Positions 14,141-24,539 are shown, numbered from the stretch's first letter. The stretch is 42,086 nt of DNA from SXOA01 sp051004015 (GCA_051004015.1 JBPCKT010000061.1:1-42086), one strand, 5' to 3'. Made by a program: numbers and translations. Notes: generated from the sequence alone by a model not told the origin.

Positions 14141-15084
14141 TAGCGGCCCACGGCCGCCATCTGTCCCTGTTGGCCCGCCAACTCCTGCTGGAGATTCTGG
14201 GACGGTGCATGGTCGGGCTTCTGCCGCAGCGCGGCGGCTACCGTTTGGCTCGCGCCGGCCTTGTCGCCGGCCAGGGCCTGCGAACGGGCCAAATCGTAGA
14301 GCAGCTCGACACTGGGACCGGGCTGACGAGCGGCAGCCGCCAGGCATTCGGCCGATTCGCGATAGCGGCCCGTCGAACGGAGCGCGAGCCCCTGGCGATA
14401 GGAGACGTCGTAGGGAATCTGCCCGGCCGGATAATGGTCGGCCAAGGCTTGAATCGTGGCCAGCGCCCTTTGCGGCTTCCCTTGCTGCGAATGCACGTCG
14501 GCCAGGGCGAGCTGCACTTCCGGATACTGCGGCTGGTAACAAAGGGCACGGTGGTAACTGGCCAGAGCTTCGGTGCGGCTCCCTTCGGCCTGCTGCACAT
14601 CTCCCCGCAGAGCCCAAGCGGAAGCAAGCTGGCGATTGGCGCTGATGGCCTTCTCCGCCTGCACCGCGGCGCGGTGCAATTCACCCCGCTCCAGGTACAT
14701 CTTGCCGAGCTGCACGACTCGCTCCGGATCATCGAGCGACAGCCGCACGCCTTCTTCCATGTGGGCGACGGCATCCATTTTCGCCCCGCGATGCCAGAGC
14801 GCTTCGGCATAGCCGCAGCGGGCGCGTTCATCCGTCGGGCAGCGGGCCACGGCCGAGGCATAGAATTCCTCGGCCTGCTCCCAGCGCCCCTTCTGCTGGG
14901 CGTCGCGGGCTTGCAGCGAAAGCTGGCGGGCCTCGTTGATGCTCTCGTCGGAAACCTTGCGGCAACGCAGCGCCCGGCAGCCGGAAAGAGCCGCGATTGC
15001 CATGCACAGCAAACAGAACCAGCCCAGCGGCCGAGCCGCGCCGAAAAGGCGCAGAGTCAAGACTCGCTCTGACAGAGGAGGCAT
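14140..15084 (-). CDS. TPR-repeat lipoprotein
   Basis: A 314-residue lipoprotein. The signal peptide ends at the lipobox AALSGC (Cys36). Most of the rest is tetratricopeptide repeat: AQQKGRWEQAEEFYASAVARCP, ALWHRGAKMDAVAHMEEGVRL, YLERGELHRAAVQAEKA, SRTEALASYHRALCYQPQYP, and further degenerate copies to about residue 300. TPR arrays are protein-interaction scaffolds. Membrane anchoring suggests assembly of an envelope complex, but no partner is evident from the neighbours. The ATG is the first before the signal peptide; the SD is weak. The C-terminus is Gln-rich and ends at the repeat described at 14121. Confidence 0.88.
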   Translation of the reverse strand: MPPLSERVLTLRLFGAARPLGWFCLLCMAIAALSGCRALRCRKVSDESINEARQLSLQARDAQQKGRWEQAEEFYASAVARCPTDERARCGYAEALWHRGAKMDAVAHMEEGVRLSLDDPERVVQLGKMYLERGELHRAAVQAEKAISANRQLASAWALRGDVQQAEGSRTEALASYHRALCYQPQYPEVQLALADVHSQQGKPQRALATIQALADHYPAGQIPYDVSYRQGLALRSTGRYRESAECLAAAARQPGPSVELLYDLARSQALAGDKAGASQTVAAALRQKPDHAPSQNLQQELAGQQGQMAAVGR

Positions 15085-15251
15085 CCGTGCCTGGTCCTGA
15101 GGTTGAAATCACACTTGGTTCTTCACGCCAGCGCAGCATCCGTCCGCGCCGGCTTTCGCCGTTATCTTGCTTATCGGCTGGAAGCGACCAGGGTGTTACC
15201 AAAAACCGCGGATGCAGGCAAGGTGCGAGCGAGTGCTAGCACCGTCCAGCA

Positions 15252-15647
15252 TCACGGGCGAGTGTTTACGGTCGCGGGATTCATCGGCTCCATGATAACT
15301 TGGCCCCCCTTTTTGACCTCGACATGGAGGTGAAAGCCTCGCATGAGGCCGGTTCCGACAAGAGGCTTGAAGTCGGCAGCTTCGACTTCGATATCCACCG
15401 GGATCCCATCCCAGTCAACGACCGCCCGATACACGCTGCACGACTCTACGCGCCCATCGCCGAGGATTATTTTGGTCGAGCCGGACTTCGTCAAGCCAAG
15501 GGACAAGATGCTGCTGCCCGGCAATGTCATGTAGCCGTTGAAGCCGGTATCCACGGTGGCTTCGATCGTCTGTTTGCCACCGCTGGCGTCATGAACTGCG
15601 ATGTTTATCAGCGGTTCCAGGCCCGAATTTACTTTGCCGTGAATCAT
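15252..15647 (-). CDS. Clan AA (retropepsin-like) aspartic protease
   Basis: A 131-residue single-domain protein of the small bacterial aspartic protease group. The active-site motif is ATVDTGFNGYMTLP (Asp33 with Thr34 and Gly35), followed by the flap-like strand VYRAVVDWDG and the second conserved motif PLVGTGLMRGFHLHVEVKKGG. Such proteins act as homodimers, each subunit giving one Asp. There is no signal peptide, so it is cytoplasmic. The small protein upstream ends 9 bases before this ATG. That small partner and this protease seem to form a cassette downstream of acs. Targets are unknown. Confidence 0.82.
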   Translation of the reverse strand: MIHGKVNSGLEPLINIAVHDASGGKQTIEATVDTGFNGYMTLPGSSILSLGLTKSGSTKIILGDGRVESCSVYRAVVDWDGIPVDIEVEAADFKPLVGTGLMRGFHLHVEVKKGGQVIMEPMNPATVNTRP

Positions 15648-15656
15648 GTGGGTGGG

Positions 15657-15968
15657 TCACACCCTAGACCGGCTCATACGATAGACGGCTTCGCTCCCAA
15701 TGCGGACAATCCAGATGTTTTCTGGATCGGCCCCTGTTTCTTTCTGCAGCGCATCCGATGCCTTCAAGACAGTGTCGCCCAGGGCAAACTTGCGATTGGT
15801 AACATCAATCGCTACCAGTCGCTCCATTTCCGTCGCCTCCAGGCTGGCTTTCAAGTCGTGCTCGTAGATTTCATCGCCGCGACGGGCAACTTCGGAGAGC
15901 GCTTGTGGATTATCAATGGTTGACATCGGTATTGCCAATTCGTTAGCGATGTTTAGGTTTAACCTCAT
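15657..15968 (-). CDS. Small protein paired with the aspartic protease
   Basis: A 103-residue cytoplasmic protein. The recognisable core begins at MSTIDNPQALSEVARRGDEIYEHDLKASLE and continues with RLVAIDVTNRKFALGD and ENIWIVRIGSEAVYRM. Similar short proteins with a GDEIYE...VAIDV...IWIVRIG pattern occur beside the same protease type in many genomes, where they may be regulators or antitoxin-like partners (family recollection, not tested). The start is uncertain: ATG 15968 lies 12 bases after the acs stop, while ATG 15926 gives 89 residues that match the family start better. Neither has a good SD. The gene is sandwiched between acs and the protease on one likely transcript. Confidence 0.66.
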   Translation of the reverse strand: MRLNLNIANELAIPMSTIDNPQALSEVARRGDEIYEHDLKASLEATEMERLVAIDVTNRKFALGDTVLKASDALQKETGADPENIWIVRIGSEAVYRMSRSRV

Positions 15969-15980
15969 TGTATCAGGAAA

Positions 15981-17927
<1,947 letters not shown>

Positions 17928-18031
17928 ATCTGCCGCCTTTCTGCGAATCCCCCAGTACGAAGCGAACCGCCGATTCTAAAACTAGCCCGACGCGCAAGCG
18001 AGGGGGAGCATGTTGAAGTTCCCTCTCCGTC

Positions 18032-18478
18032 CTATTTCGACCGCGGCCGATTCGGCCAACTAAGACAGAGGACGTAAAAGCTCGCGATACTACCCAGCAC
18101 GCAGCCAGCGCCAAGAAAAAGCTCGTTTGCCGACCAAGGGGCACCGCTGGAAAATGACACAACAGCGGCACAGGTGACAATGAAGGGGGCGAAGCAGGCC
18201 ACCACGGACGTGAAGATGCCATACCCTATCAGGCTCGGCAGCGCTCGGCTCCGCAAGGTCGGAGCCGCGGTACGAACGACGGCCTTCGTGCGGTAGAGCG
18301 TGGCAATGCAGAGAAACAGCGCCGAAGAAATCAGTATTCCAAGCTTTGGGCTCCAGTAAAATGCCCCCGCACAAACCGCAACCACAGTCATCAGCCCGAA
18401 AAGACTGAGCAGCGAGAACTGCCACGGCCGCGAATCCTGCTCAGGAGTTGGTTCTTGCGCTTCCCGGTTGGTGATCAT
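18032..18478 (-). CDS. Small multi-pass membrane protein
   Basis: A 148-residue protein. After a polar N-terminus with PWQFSLLSLFGLMTVVAV, a motif common at the start of small planctomycete membrane proteins, four hydrophobic helices are predicted (about 22-42, 44-62, 80-105 and 112-137). It ends with a short basic tail. There is no catalytic motif or cysteine pattern. It lies alone between acs and a large inverted repeat. Function unknown. Confidence 0.76.
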   Translation of the reverse strand: MITNREAQEPTPEQDSRPWQFSLLSLFGLMTVVAVCAGAFYWSPKLGILISSALFLCIATLYRTKAVVRTAAPTLRSRALPSLIGYGIFTSVVACFAPFIVTCAAVVSFSSGAPWSANELFLGAGCVLGSIASFYVLCLSWPNRPRSK

Positions 18479-18510
18479 CGTCGGACTTACAAATCATTTC
18501 CAGCCTGGCG

Positions 18511-18594
18511 TTCTTCATTTTTCTGTCTCCCATTTTTCTGTCACACTTCCCTCGAAGAGTTTGACAAAAAAATGGGAGACAGAAAGATGAGGAA
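18511..18594. repeat. 84-bp inverted repeat with 32-bp arms
   Basis: Arms 18511-18542 and 18563-18594 match in reverse complement at 29 of 32 positions, with a 20-base loop. Both contain the core CTGTCTCCCATTTTT or its complement. It lies between dinG (downstream side) and the small membrane protein gene. It has no coding capacity of its own, so a non-autonomous palindromic repeat is likely. Confidence 0.85.
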
Positions 18595-18630
18595 GATTGA
18601 GCAGTCGAGGAATTACTCGGGTGAGTTTGA

Positions 18631-20682
18631 TTATGACCGTGTCCGTTCCATGTCACTATCTCGCGCCGATTCTTCCACCACCTGGCAATCCGGCAGCGAT
18701 TCTAAGAATGTGCGGCCGTATTGCTTGGTTTTCATCCGGGGGTCGAGGATGACGACGATGCCCGTGTCGGTGGCGGTGCGGATGAGGCGGCCGAAGCCTT
18801 GACGGAGCTTGATGACCGCTTCGGGGAGTTGGTAGTCGCGGAAGGGGTTGCCGCCGCGGGCCTTGATGTCTTCGAGGCGGGCTTCGAGGAGCGGTGCGTC
18901 GGGGACACTGAAGGGGAGCTTGGTGATGATGACGTTTTGCAGGGCGTCCCCCGGCACGTCCACGCCCTGCCAAAAACTGTCAGTCCCCAGCAGCACGCCG
19001 CGGGGGTTCTCCTTGAACATCTCCACCATCTTCGTCCGGGGCACGCCGTCCGCCTGGCTGTAGAGGGCCATGTTCCGCTTCGCCAGCCACGGCGTCAGGT
19101 CGGCGGCTGCTCGTTTCAACGATTCATAGCTGGTGAACAGCACGAAGGCCCGGCCATCCGTTCGCTCCACGTACCGCTTGATCATCTCGCTGGCCCGGCT
19201 GTCGAAGTGAGCTTTTTGCGTCGCTGGGTCGGGCATGTCGCGGACGAGAATCAGCTTCACCTGCCGCCGGTAATCGAACGGGCTACCGACGCGGAGAGAA
19301 GCCGACTGCGTGAGTCCAATGCGGGACTTGAAGAATTCAAAGCTCGGCTTTTTGCCGGTCGAGAGCGTGGCGCTCGTCATGATGACGCTCTTGGCCACCG
19401 AAAAAAGCTGCTCGCGCAGGACCGGGCCGGTATCGATCGGCGCGGCGGAAAGTTTTTGCCGCGGCTTGCCTCCACGCGAGAAGGTATTTTCCAGCCAGTA
19501 GACGCTCCCTTGGCTCTGCTGCTCCAGCCAGTGGGCGATTTCCCCCGACAGCGCAATAAGCCGATTCTGGGCGGAGACGAAGTTGAGCTTCTGCGATTCG
19601 TCCTTGATTTCGTCGGTCCGAGAGCGGATTTCCTGAGCCAGTGCAGTCAAGGCGGGGCTGAATTCGTTGGCCATCGCGACCGGCGCGCGGAAGCGGCCGT
19701 TCTTGTTGCCCGTCTTGTACATGGCGGCCAGCACGTCCGAGAAAAACTCGTCGGCCAGCGTGTAGCAATCGATGACCAGCTTCTGAGCCTTGGCGAAGCG
19801 GCCGCGCTCCATATCCTTCTCGCTAACGAGCAGTCCTTTGTTCGTCCGGTCGTTATAAAGGCGGCTGAGGATGTAATGGACCTGGCCGGAGGTGACGGAG
19901 AGGCCGAGGTGGTCGCCGGCGACCGCTTCCAGCGTGTGGGCTTCGTCGAAGATGACCGCGTCGTACTCCGGCAGGATGCTGGCCCCCGACTGCCTCAGGG
20001 CCAGGTCACTGAAGAACAGGGCGTGGTTAACCACCAGAATCTGGGCGTTGTAAATGCGGCGGCGAGCCTGGTAGTAAAAGCAGTCCTTATATGTCGGGCA
20101 GTTCCGCCCCAGGCAGTTGCTGCTGTCGCTGGCGACTTCGTCCCAGACCGCGAGGCTGGGTTGAAAGCTCAAATCGCTGCGGCTGCCGTCCCCGGTTTTT
20201 TTCGACCAGGCGATGATCTGCCGCAGGTCGTCCACTTCCTCCTGCGTCTGGAACAGGCTGCGGGACTTCTCGGCCGCGTTGTTCATCCGCCGCAGGCTGA
20301 TGTAGTTACTCCGCCCCTTCACCAGCACGGCCGAGAATTCCTGCGGCATCACGCTCCGGAGCAGTGGAATGTCCTTGTTCAGCAATTGCTCCTGCAAGCT
20401 GATGGTGTGCGTGGAGATGATGATTCGCTTCTTGGGTCCAGGTTCTTCTTCTCCTGGCTTTTTCTCCAGCCCCTGTTCGGCGGTGACGGCCAGAATCGCC
20501 GGCACCAGGTAGGCGAAACTCTTCCCCACCCCCGTCCCGGCTTCGGCAATCAGGTGGTGCTTCTCCCGCAGCGCGCGCTCCACCGCCTGGGCCATCGCCA
20601 GTTGTTCCTGGCGGTGCTCATAATTGGCCATCCGCGCGGCAATCCGGCCGCCGGGTCCCAGAATTTCGGCGACCGCAGACAT
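18631..20682 (-). CDS. dinG: DinG/XPD-type ATP-dependent DNA helicase
   Basis: A 683-residue SF2 helicase of the Fe-S XPD/DinG family, which unwinds 5'-3' at damaged or structured DNA. Walker A is AEAGTGVGKSFAYL (about 47-60). The cluster-binding region has Cys residues in SNCLGRNCPTYKDCFYY, just before RIYNAQILVVNHALFF. Walker B is VIFDEAHTLEAVAGDHLG. The second RecA domain shows VIMTSATLSTG, VLFTSYESLKRAA, LLGTDSFWQGVDVPGD and LPEAVIKLRQGFGRLIRT. There is no exonuclease domain. The ATG at 20682 has no SD, but a TATCGT hexamer ends 6 bases upstream, as for other leaderless candidates here. The amine oxidase upstream ends 42 bases away. Confidence 0.93.
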   Translation of the reverse strand: MSAVAEILGPGGRIAARMANYEHRQEQLAMAQAVERALREKHHLIAEAGTGVGKSFAYLVPAILAVTAEQGLEKKPGEEEPGPKKRIIISTHTISLQEQLLNKDIPLLRSVMPQEFSAVLVKGRSNYISLRRMNNAAEKSRSLFQTQEEVDDLRQIIAWSKKTGDGSRSDLSFQPSLAVWDEVASDSSNCLGRNCPTYKDCFYYQARRRIYNAQILVVNHALFFSDLALRQSGASILPEYDAVIFDEAHTLEAVAGDHLGLSVTSGQVHYILSRLYNDRTNKGLLVSEKDMERGRFAKAQKLVIDCYTLADEFFSDVLAAMYKTGNKNGRFRAPVAMANEFSPALTALAQEIRSRTDEIKDESQKLNFVSAQNRLIALSGEIAHWLEQQSQGSVYWLENTFSRGGKPRQKLSAAPIDTGPVLREQLFSVAKSVIMTSATLSTGKKPSFEFFKSRIGLTQSASLRVGSPFDYRRQVKLILVRDMPDPATQKAHFDSRASEMIKRYVERTDGRAFVLFTSYESLKRAAADLTPWLAKRNMALYSQADGVPRTKMVEMFKENPRGVLLGTDSFWQGVDVPGDALQNVIITKLPFSVPDAPLLEARLEDIKARGGNPFRDYQLPEAVIKLRQGFGRLIRTATDTGIVVILDPRMKTKQYGRTFLESLPDCQVVEESARDSDMERTRS

Positions 20683-20724
20683 GGCTTCACGATAGCATGA
20701 AGCCCCGGCAAGAGGCAGCGGCGA

Positions 20725-22209
20725 TTACTTCGCCACCCCATCCCGCTTGGCAATCCGCCGGGCCAGCGATGCGCCGCTGTTGAGCGCCCCTTCCATGTAG
20801 CCGACGAACTTGTAGCAGGTGTGCTCGCCGGCGAAGTGCAGCCGGCCGATGCCGTTGTGGAACGTCGGTCCCAGAGTGGTAATCTGGCCGGGAGCGGGAA
20901 AGGAATACGCGGCCATCGTCAGCGGGTCCTTCGGCCAGTCCATGAACCGGCTGCTGACGAAGTTGTCCTTATAGCCTTTGAACAGCTTGTCCAGCACCTG
21001 GGTATACTTCGCATCCCGCTCGGCGCCGGGAATTCTCAGGCAGGCTTCCGCCTGGGGACCACCGGAGAAGCTGACCTGGCAGGCGGGGGTATCGGCCTTC
21101 TCCTTGTCCTGGTTGTCGGTCGCTTCCCAGTTCTGGCTGATGAAGGTGTCCGTGAGCGAATCGGCCATTTGCTTGTTCTCCCGCCAGTAGCGGCTCTTCA
21201 CCACTGAAAGATACTTGACGGCGACCCCCATTTGCGTCTGCAGCGACTCCGGCAGCTCGGGGGAGAATTCGATTTTGGACCAGGTGGTTGGCGGAGTCGC
21301 CAGTACGATGTCGTCGGCCTGGATGGTGCGCCCGTCGCTGCAAGTCACGACCACGCCCTCGTCGTTCACCTTCACCGTCTTGGCCGCCAGTTTGAGGCGG
21401 ATGCTGTCGGGGCCGAGGCCCTCGCCCAGCCGCATGGCCAGCGCCTGGTTCCCTTCCTGGCAGCGGTAGACTTCGCTATCGGTCCAGTATTTTTCCAAAC
21501 CGCCCCCCTTAATCGCCGTGAGCATGCCCAGGTAGCTCGCCTTGGCATTGGAAACGGCGTTGTCCGAGGCATTCTGGATATCGATGGCTTGCTTGGTGAG
21601 GTCGTCCACTTTGAGGGCCTTGATCCAGTCGGCGAAGTTCCGCTTGTCGAGCTCCGCGGCCATCGGGCTCTTCCACGGCTCTTCGGCGTCGATCTTTTCG
21701 GCCTCGGGGTTCAACGTGGCCATCGCCTCTTCCATATCCTTGTAGAGCTTCTCCACCTCCTCGTCGCTGAGCATTTTGCCGCCCAGATAGACTGGCATCG
21801 AGGCATCTTCATCCTCGGTCACGTCGATGAAATTGAGCTTGAATTTTTCCTGGTAGGCAACCCAGGTGGGATGGTTGGAACCAATCAGCTCGCCGCCGCC
21901 TTCCACGTTCTTACCCTGAATCAGATCCTTGAAGCTCAGGACTCGCCCGCCGACGCGATTGCGGGCCTCCAGCACCGTCACCTTATATCCCGCGCTCTTG
22001 AGCTCATAAGCGCATGCCAACCCCGAAAATCCCCCGCCGATGACAATCACCCGGCGAGTATTGGCCGGCGCAAACGCTCGCGCCCCGCTACTGCTCAATA
22101 GCAGCCCAGCCGTTGCCGCCAACGTCTGCTGCATGAACCGGCGGCGATCCTCGCGGCTAGTGGGATTGGCACGGTGGGCGAGACGGGCGAAGAGGGAGCG
22201 AGAGGACAT
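20725..22209 (-). CDS. Tat-exported flavin amine oxidase
   Basis: A 494-residue FAD amine oxidase. The N-terminus (SREDRRRFMQQTLAATAGLL) is a twin-arginine signal ending near GARA, so it is exported folded with its cofactor. The FAD-binding start RRVIVIGGGFSGLACAYELK and VLEARNRVGGRV is at about 50-90. The C-terminal flavin motif is LHFAGEHTCYKFVGYMEGALNSG. The overall plan matches monoamine oxidase or L-amino-acid oxidase types; the substrate is not predictable. ATG 22209 is chosen because the upstream open frame consists of palindromic repeat. The hairpin array at 22250-22381 lies directly upstream. Confidence 0.9.
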   Translation of the reverse strand: MSSRSLFARLAHRANPTSREDRRRFMQQTLAATAGLLLSSSGARAFAPANTRRVIVIGGGFSGLACAYELKSAGYKVTVLEARNRVGGRVLSFKDLIQGKNVEGGGELIGSNHPTWVAYQEKFKLNFIDVTEDEDASMPVYLGGKMLSDEEVEKLYKDMEEAMATLNPEAEKIDAEEPWKSPMAAELDKRNFADWIKALKVDDLTKQAIDIQNASDNAVSNAKASYLGMLTAIKGGGLEKYWTDSEVYRCQEGNQALAMRLGEGLGPDSIRLKLAAKTVKVNDEGVVVTCSDGRTIQADDIVLATPPTTWSKIEFSPELPESLQTQMGVAVKYLSVVKSRYWRENKQMADSLTDTFISQNWEATDNQDKEKADTPACQVSFSGGPQAEACLRIPGAERDAKYTQVLDKLFKGYKDNFVSSRFMDWPKDPLTMAAYSFPAPGQITTLGPTFHNGIGRLHFAGEHTCYKFVGYMEGALNSGASLARRIAKRDGVAK

Positions 22210-22249
22210 GGGAGATGAGGGAGTGGAGAGATGAGGGGAGAAGCAACTC

Positions 22250-22381
22250 GTTACCAAGCTCTGCTTGGTAACGCACGTTTTGCAAGCTCCGCTTGCCGAT
22301 ACGCGAAGCGGAGCTTCGAGACTTGGTGTCCCAAGCAGAGCTTGGGACACAGAGGACACTCTTAACCCGCTGAAGCGGGTT
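22250..22381. repeat. Array of five short hairpins with an AAGC-N3-GCTT type core
   Basis: Five hairpins follow each other within 132 bases: GTTACCAAGC / GCTTGGTAAC (22250-22272, loop TCT); GCAAGC / GCTTGC (22282-22296, loop TCC); CGAAGC / GCTTCG (22304-22318, loop GGA); GTGTCCCAAGC / GCTTGGGACAC (22326-22350, loop AGA); AACCCGC / GCGGGTT (22364-22381, loop TGAA). All stems are perfect. The first four share AAGC-N3-GCTT; the fifth is a variant. The array fills the gap between a secreted-protein gene and the amine oxidase gene. Confidence 0.92.
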
Positions 22382-22389
22382 ACTACGAA

Positions 22390-23523
22390 CTACTCGTCGT
22401 TGATCGGTCCGGTTCCCAGCAGCCAGAGCTTGAAGAAGTTCACCATCTGCGTCTTCGTCAGCTTGTTGGCGTTGAGCGAGTAAACGATCTTGCTCTTGGC
22501 GGGGCTGTCGGTGCCGGAGATGAACTGATCGACGTAGGTGATCTTGCCGGTGAGGCAGGGGATCGAATCGTCGACCGCGAAGAACGCATCTTCGTCGCTG
22601 AGCTTGTCGAAGGCGGCGGATTCGGTGGTCGCGGGCTTGTTCTTCCCTTCGTTGAAGCGGAGGTTGAACTCGTACTGCCCCTTGCCGTTGGATTTGCGGT
22701 TCTCGTCCTCGACCCACTTCACCGAGCCGGACATCACATCCTCCACGTCCTTGCCGTTGAGGTTGTATTTGAACTTCACGCCGTCCGCCAGCCAGTTCCC
22801 CGTTTCATAGTCGTAGTCCAGCCGGCCGTTGACCGTCGTGTGCGGGTAGTTGGGGGAGGGGCCCTTGGCGAGCTCGACATCCTCAAACCGCATCGGGTCT
22901 ACTTTTTCGACTTTGATCTCCACGGTCTTGTTGCCGATGAGCCGCTTGTAGGTGTAGGAAGCGAGCCCATCCTCTTTCTTGCTCTTGCCCACGAGCTTGC
23001 CGCCGAACTTGTCCACGAACGCCTGCTGACTGCCGGCAGCGTCGATGGCAATCCGCAGCGGACTTTCTCCCTTCGCGCCGCCGGCAATGTCGTACACGCC
23101 ATTGGTGGTATTAATGGGAAGGGTGCCGACCCATTTGCCGACGTTCTTCTTCTCGTCCAGGTTTTTCGGATTGTAAACTGCCAGGTTCACGTCAAAGCCC
23201 AGGGCGGCTTTCTGCTTCTGGCTCTTGATGACCTTGGTGAACAGATCCCCCTGGCGGGTAATCTTGCCGCTGTACTCGGTCGTCTTGCCGACAACCATCT
23301 TGAAGGTGTAAGTGTCCTTGGCTCCCAGTGCGGGAGAACCTTCCACATAGGTGCTGTTCGTATCCAGCTCCGTGCGGGTTTTGAAATCTATGTCCATCGT
23401 CCCGGTGATGGCCCCTTCCTCGGTAATCGTGGCCTCCTGCGCCCGGGCGAAGGAAGCAACCAGCGCGAGCCCCATAACAAGACTTGCGTGTACAACCAAC
23501 AACCGCAGCGAAGTTCGTTTCAT
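22390..23523 (-). CDS. Large secreted protein of unknown function
   Basis: A 377-residue exported protein. The start is the ATG at 23523, which opens a signal peptide (MKRTSLRLLVVHASLVMGLALVASFARAQ); GGAAAGGG lies upstream. The mature part is rich in beta-prone stretches with many Lys/Asp/Thr residues (DTYTFKMVVGKTTEYSGKITRQGDLF; AALGFDVNLAVYNPKNLDEKKNVGKWVG; TVNGRLDYDYETGNWLADGVKFKYN). It ends KSKIVYSLNANKLTKTQMVNFFKLWLLG. No catalytic motif or known family is recognised. It has few cysteines and no repeats, so a soluble or surface-attached beta protein is likely. The stop is followed by the short hairpin repeat and the array at 22250. Confidence 0.85.
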   Translation of the reverse strand: MKRTSLRLLVVHASLVMGLALVASFARAQEATITEEGAITGTMDIDFKTRTELDTNSTYVEGSPALGAKDTYTFKMVVGKTTEYSGKITRQGDLFTKVIKSQKQKAALGFDVNLAVYNPKNLDEKKNVGKWVGTLPINTTNGVYDIAGGAKGESPLRIAIDAAGSQQAFVDKFGGKLVGKSKKEDGLASYTYKRLIGNKTVEIKVEKVDPMRFEDVELAKGPSPNYPHTTVNGRLDYDYETGNWLADGVKFKYNLNGKDVEDVMSGSVKWVEDENRKSNGKGQYEFNLRFNEGKNKPATTESAAFDKLSDEDAFFAVDDSIPCLTGKITYVDQFISGTDSPAKSKIVYSLNANKLTKTQMVNFFKLWLLGTGPINDE

Positions 23524-23845
23524 CTCGCAAACCCTTTCCAAAAAAGAGACAGACATCCCAAGAGAGTCCAACCAAACCAGGATCCTGATCGGCAGTCGAT
23601 TCGGCCATGAGCAGCTCTAACGCCTTTTGGCGTGCCAGCCGCGCAATATACGGCAGCCGCCCATTAGCCGCAATCATCTCCCCTCAGGTTGAGAAAGGTA
23701 TTCGCGGGCGGGACGCGAATCTTGGGAAAGAGGCTCATCGGCACGCAAAAACTCCCCTCGACAGCCTCCATTTACGAGCAAGAATAGAGTAGCGGCAGCG
23801 AATTACTGCCGAAGCTTCTTATCTCTCCCCCGCGGAGTGCCGGCC
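23524..23845. other. Divergent intergenic region with small hairpin
   Basis: This 322-base gap separates the divergent secreted-protein and NfeD-like genes and should contain both promoters. A 6-bp hairpin CGGCAG / CTGCCG (23793-23798 and 23806-23811) precedes the NfeD-like gene by about 35 bases. No clear promoter boxes were identified, and the 61-codon open frame in it shows no protein-like features. Confidence 0.45.
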
Positions 23846-24469
23846 ATGACAGCAATCTTCGTCCTCTGTGCGGTGATTGGCGGTACGATTCTGGTTTGCC
23901 AGTTCGTGCTCACGCTTGTCGGATTTGGGCATGATGTTGGAGAGCTGGCCCACGATGTTTCGGTCGACGTTCATACCGACGCTCCCGCGGATGCGCATGA
24001 CGGGGGGGATACTCACGGCGATGAAAGCGGACACCACGGTTCGTCCTGGCTGTTCGGCGTTATCTCCTTCCGCACGCTCGTGGCCGCCTCGGCGTTCTTC
24101 GGCCTGGCGGGGCTGGCGTCGGAATCCGCAGGCTTCCATCTACCCATGCAACTCCTCATCGCCACCGGCAGCGGCGCGGGGGCCATGTTCGCGGTTCATG
24201 CTCTGGTCAAGCAAATGGGCAAGCTGACGCAGGACCAGACGCTGCGGGTCCATCGGGCACTCGGCCAGGTCGGCACCGTCTACATCCCAATTCCCGCCCA
24301 AAAGGCCAGCGCGGGCAAAGTCCAGCTCAACCTGCAAAACCGCGTCATGGAATACGAAGCCATCAGTGGCAGTGATGAGAAGCTCCCCACCGGCGCAAAA
24401 GTCCGAGTCATCGCCGTGCGAGGGTCCGTTCTGGAAGTGGAGCCCATCCTGCAGGAAGCGGCGACGTAA
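23846..24469 (+). CDS. NfeD-like membrane protein with OB-fold tail
   Basis: A 207-residue membrane protein. A hydrophobic segment (about 3-25) is followed by a His/Asp-rich extracytoplasmic loop (HDVSVDVHTDAPADAHDGGDTHGDESGHHG). Two more helices follow (about 68-90 and 98-118), then a soluble domain (GQVGTVYIPIPAQKASAGKVQLNLQNRVMEYEA; TGAKVRVIAVRGSVLEVEP) that looks like the OB-fold of NfeD/YuaF proteins. Those proteins usually partner a flotillin; none is present here. GGAG (23834-23837) supports the ATG at 23846. The His-rich loop could bind metal. A 12-bp hairpin starts right at the stop codon. Confidence 0.8.
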   Translation: MTAIFVLCAVIGGTILVCQFVLTLVGFGHDVGELAHDVSVDVHTDAPADAHDGGDTHGDESGHHGSSWLFGVISFRTLVAASAFFGLAGLASESAGFHLPMQLLIATGSGAGAMFAVHALVKQMGKLTQDQTLRVHRALGQVGTVYIPIPAQKASAGKVQLNLQNRVMEYEAISGSDEKLPTGAKVRVIAVRGSVLEVEPILQEAAT

Positions 24470-24512
24470 GGGGTCGGGAGGGGTTTTCGCGGCGATAACT
24501 CCTCCCGACCCC
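24470..24512 (+). terminator. 12-bp hairpin after NfeD-like gene
   Basis: GGGGTCGGGAGG (24470-24481) and CCTCCCGACCCC (24501-24512) pair perfectly across a 19-base loop, starting one base after the stop codon. There is no T-run, so it may be a dispersed repeat acting as a terminator or 3'-end protector. It lies directly in front of the next gene's promoter. Confidence 0.6.
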
Positions 24513-24539
24513 GTTCGCGCCGTCGTCGGACAAACGCGG

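Noticed and set aside
18721..20700. 659-codon plus-strand open frame opposite dinG
   Set aside because: Antisense shadow of a well-recognised helicase. No domain, start signal or promoter.
22210..22359. Longer N-terminus for the amine oxidase
   Set aside because: The extension is the translated hairpin array, and the Tat signal starts cleanly at the ATG at 22209.
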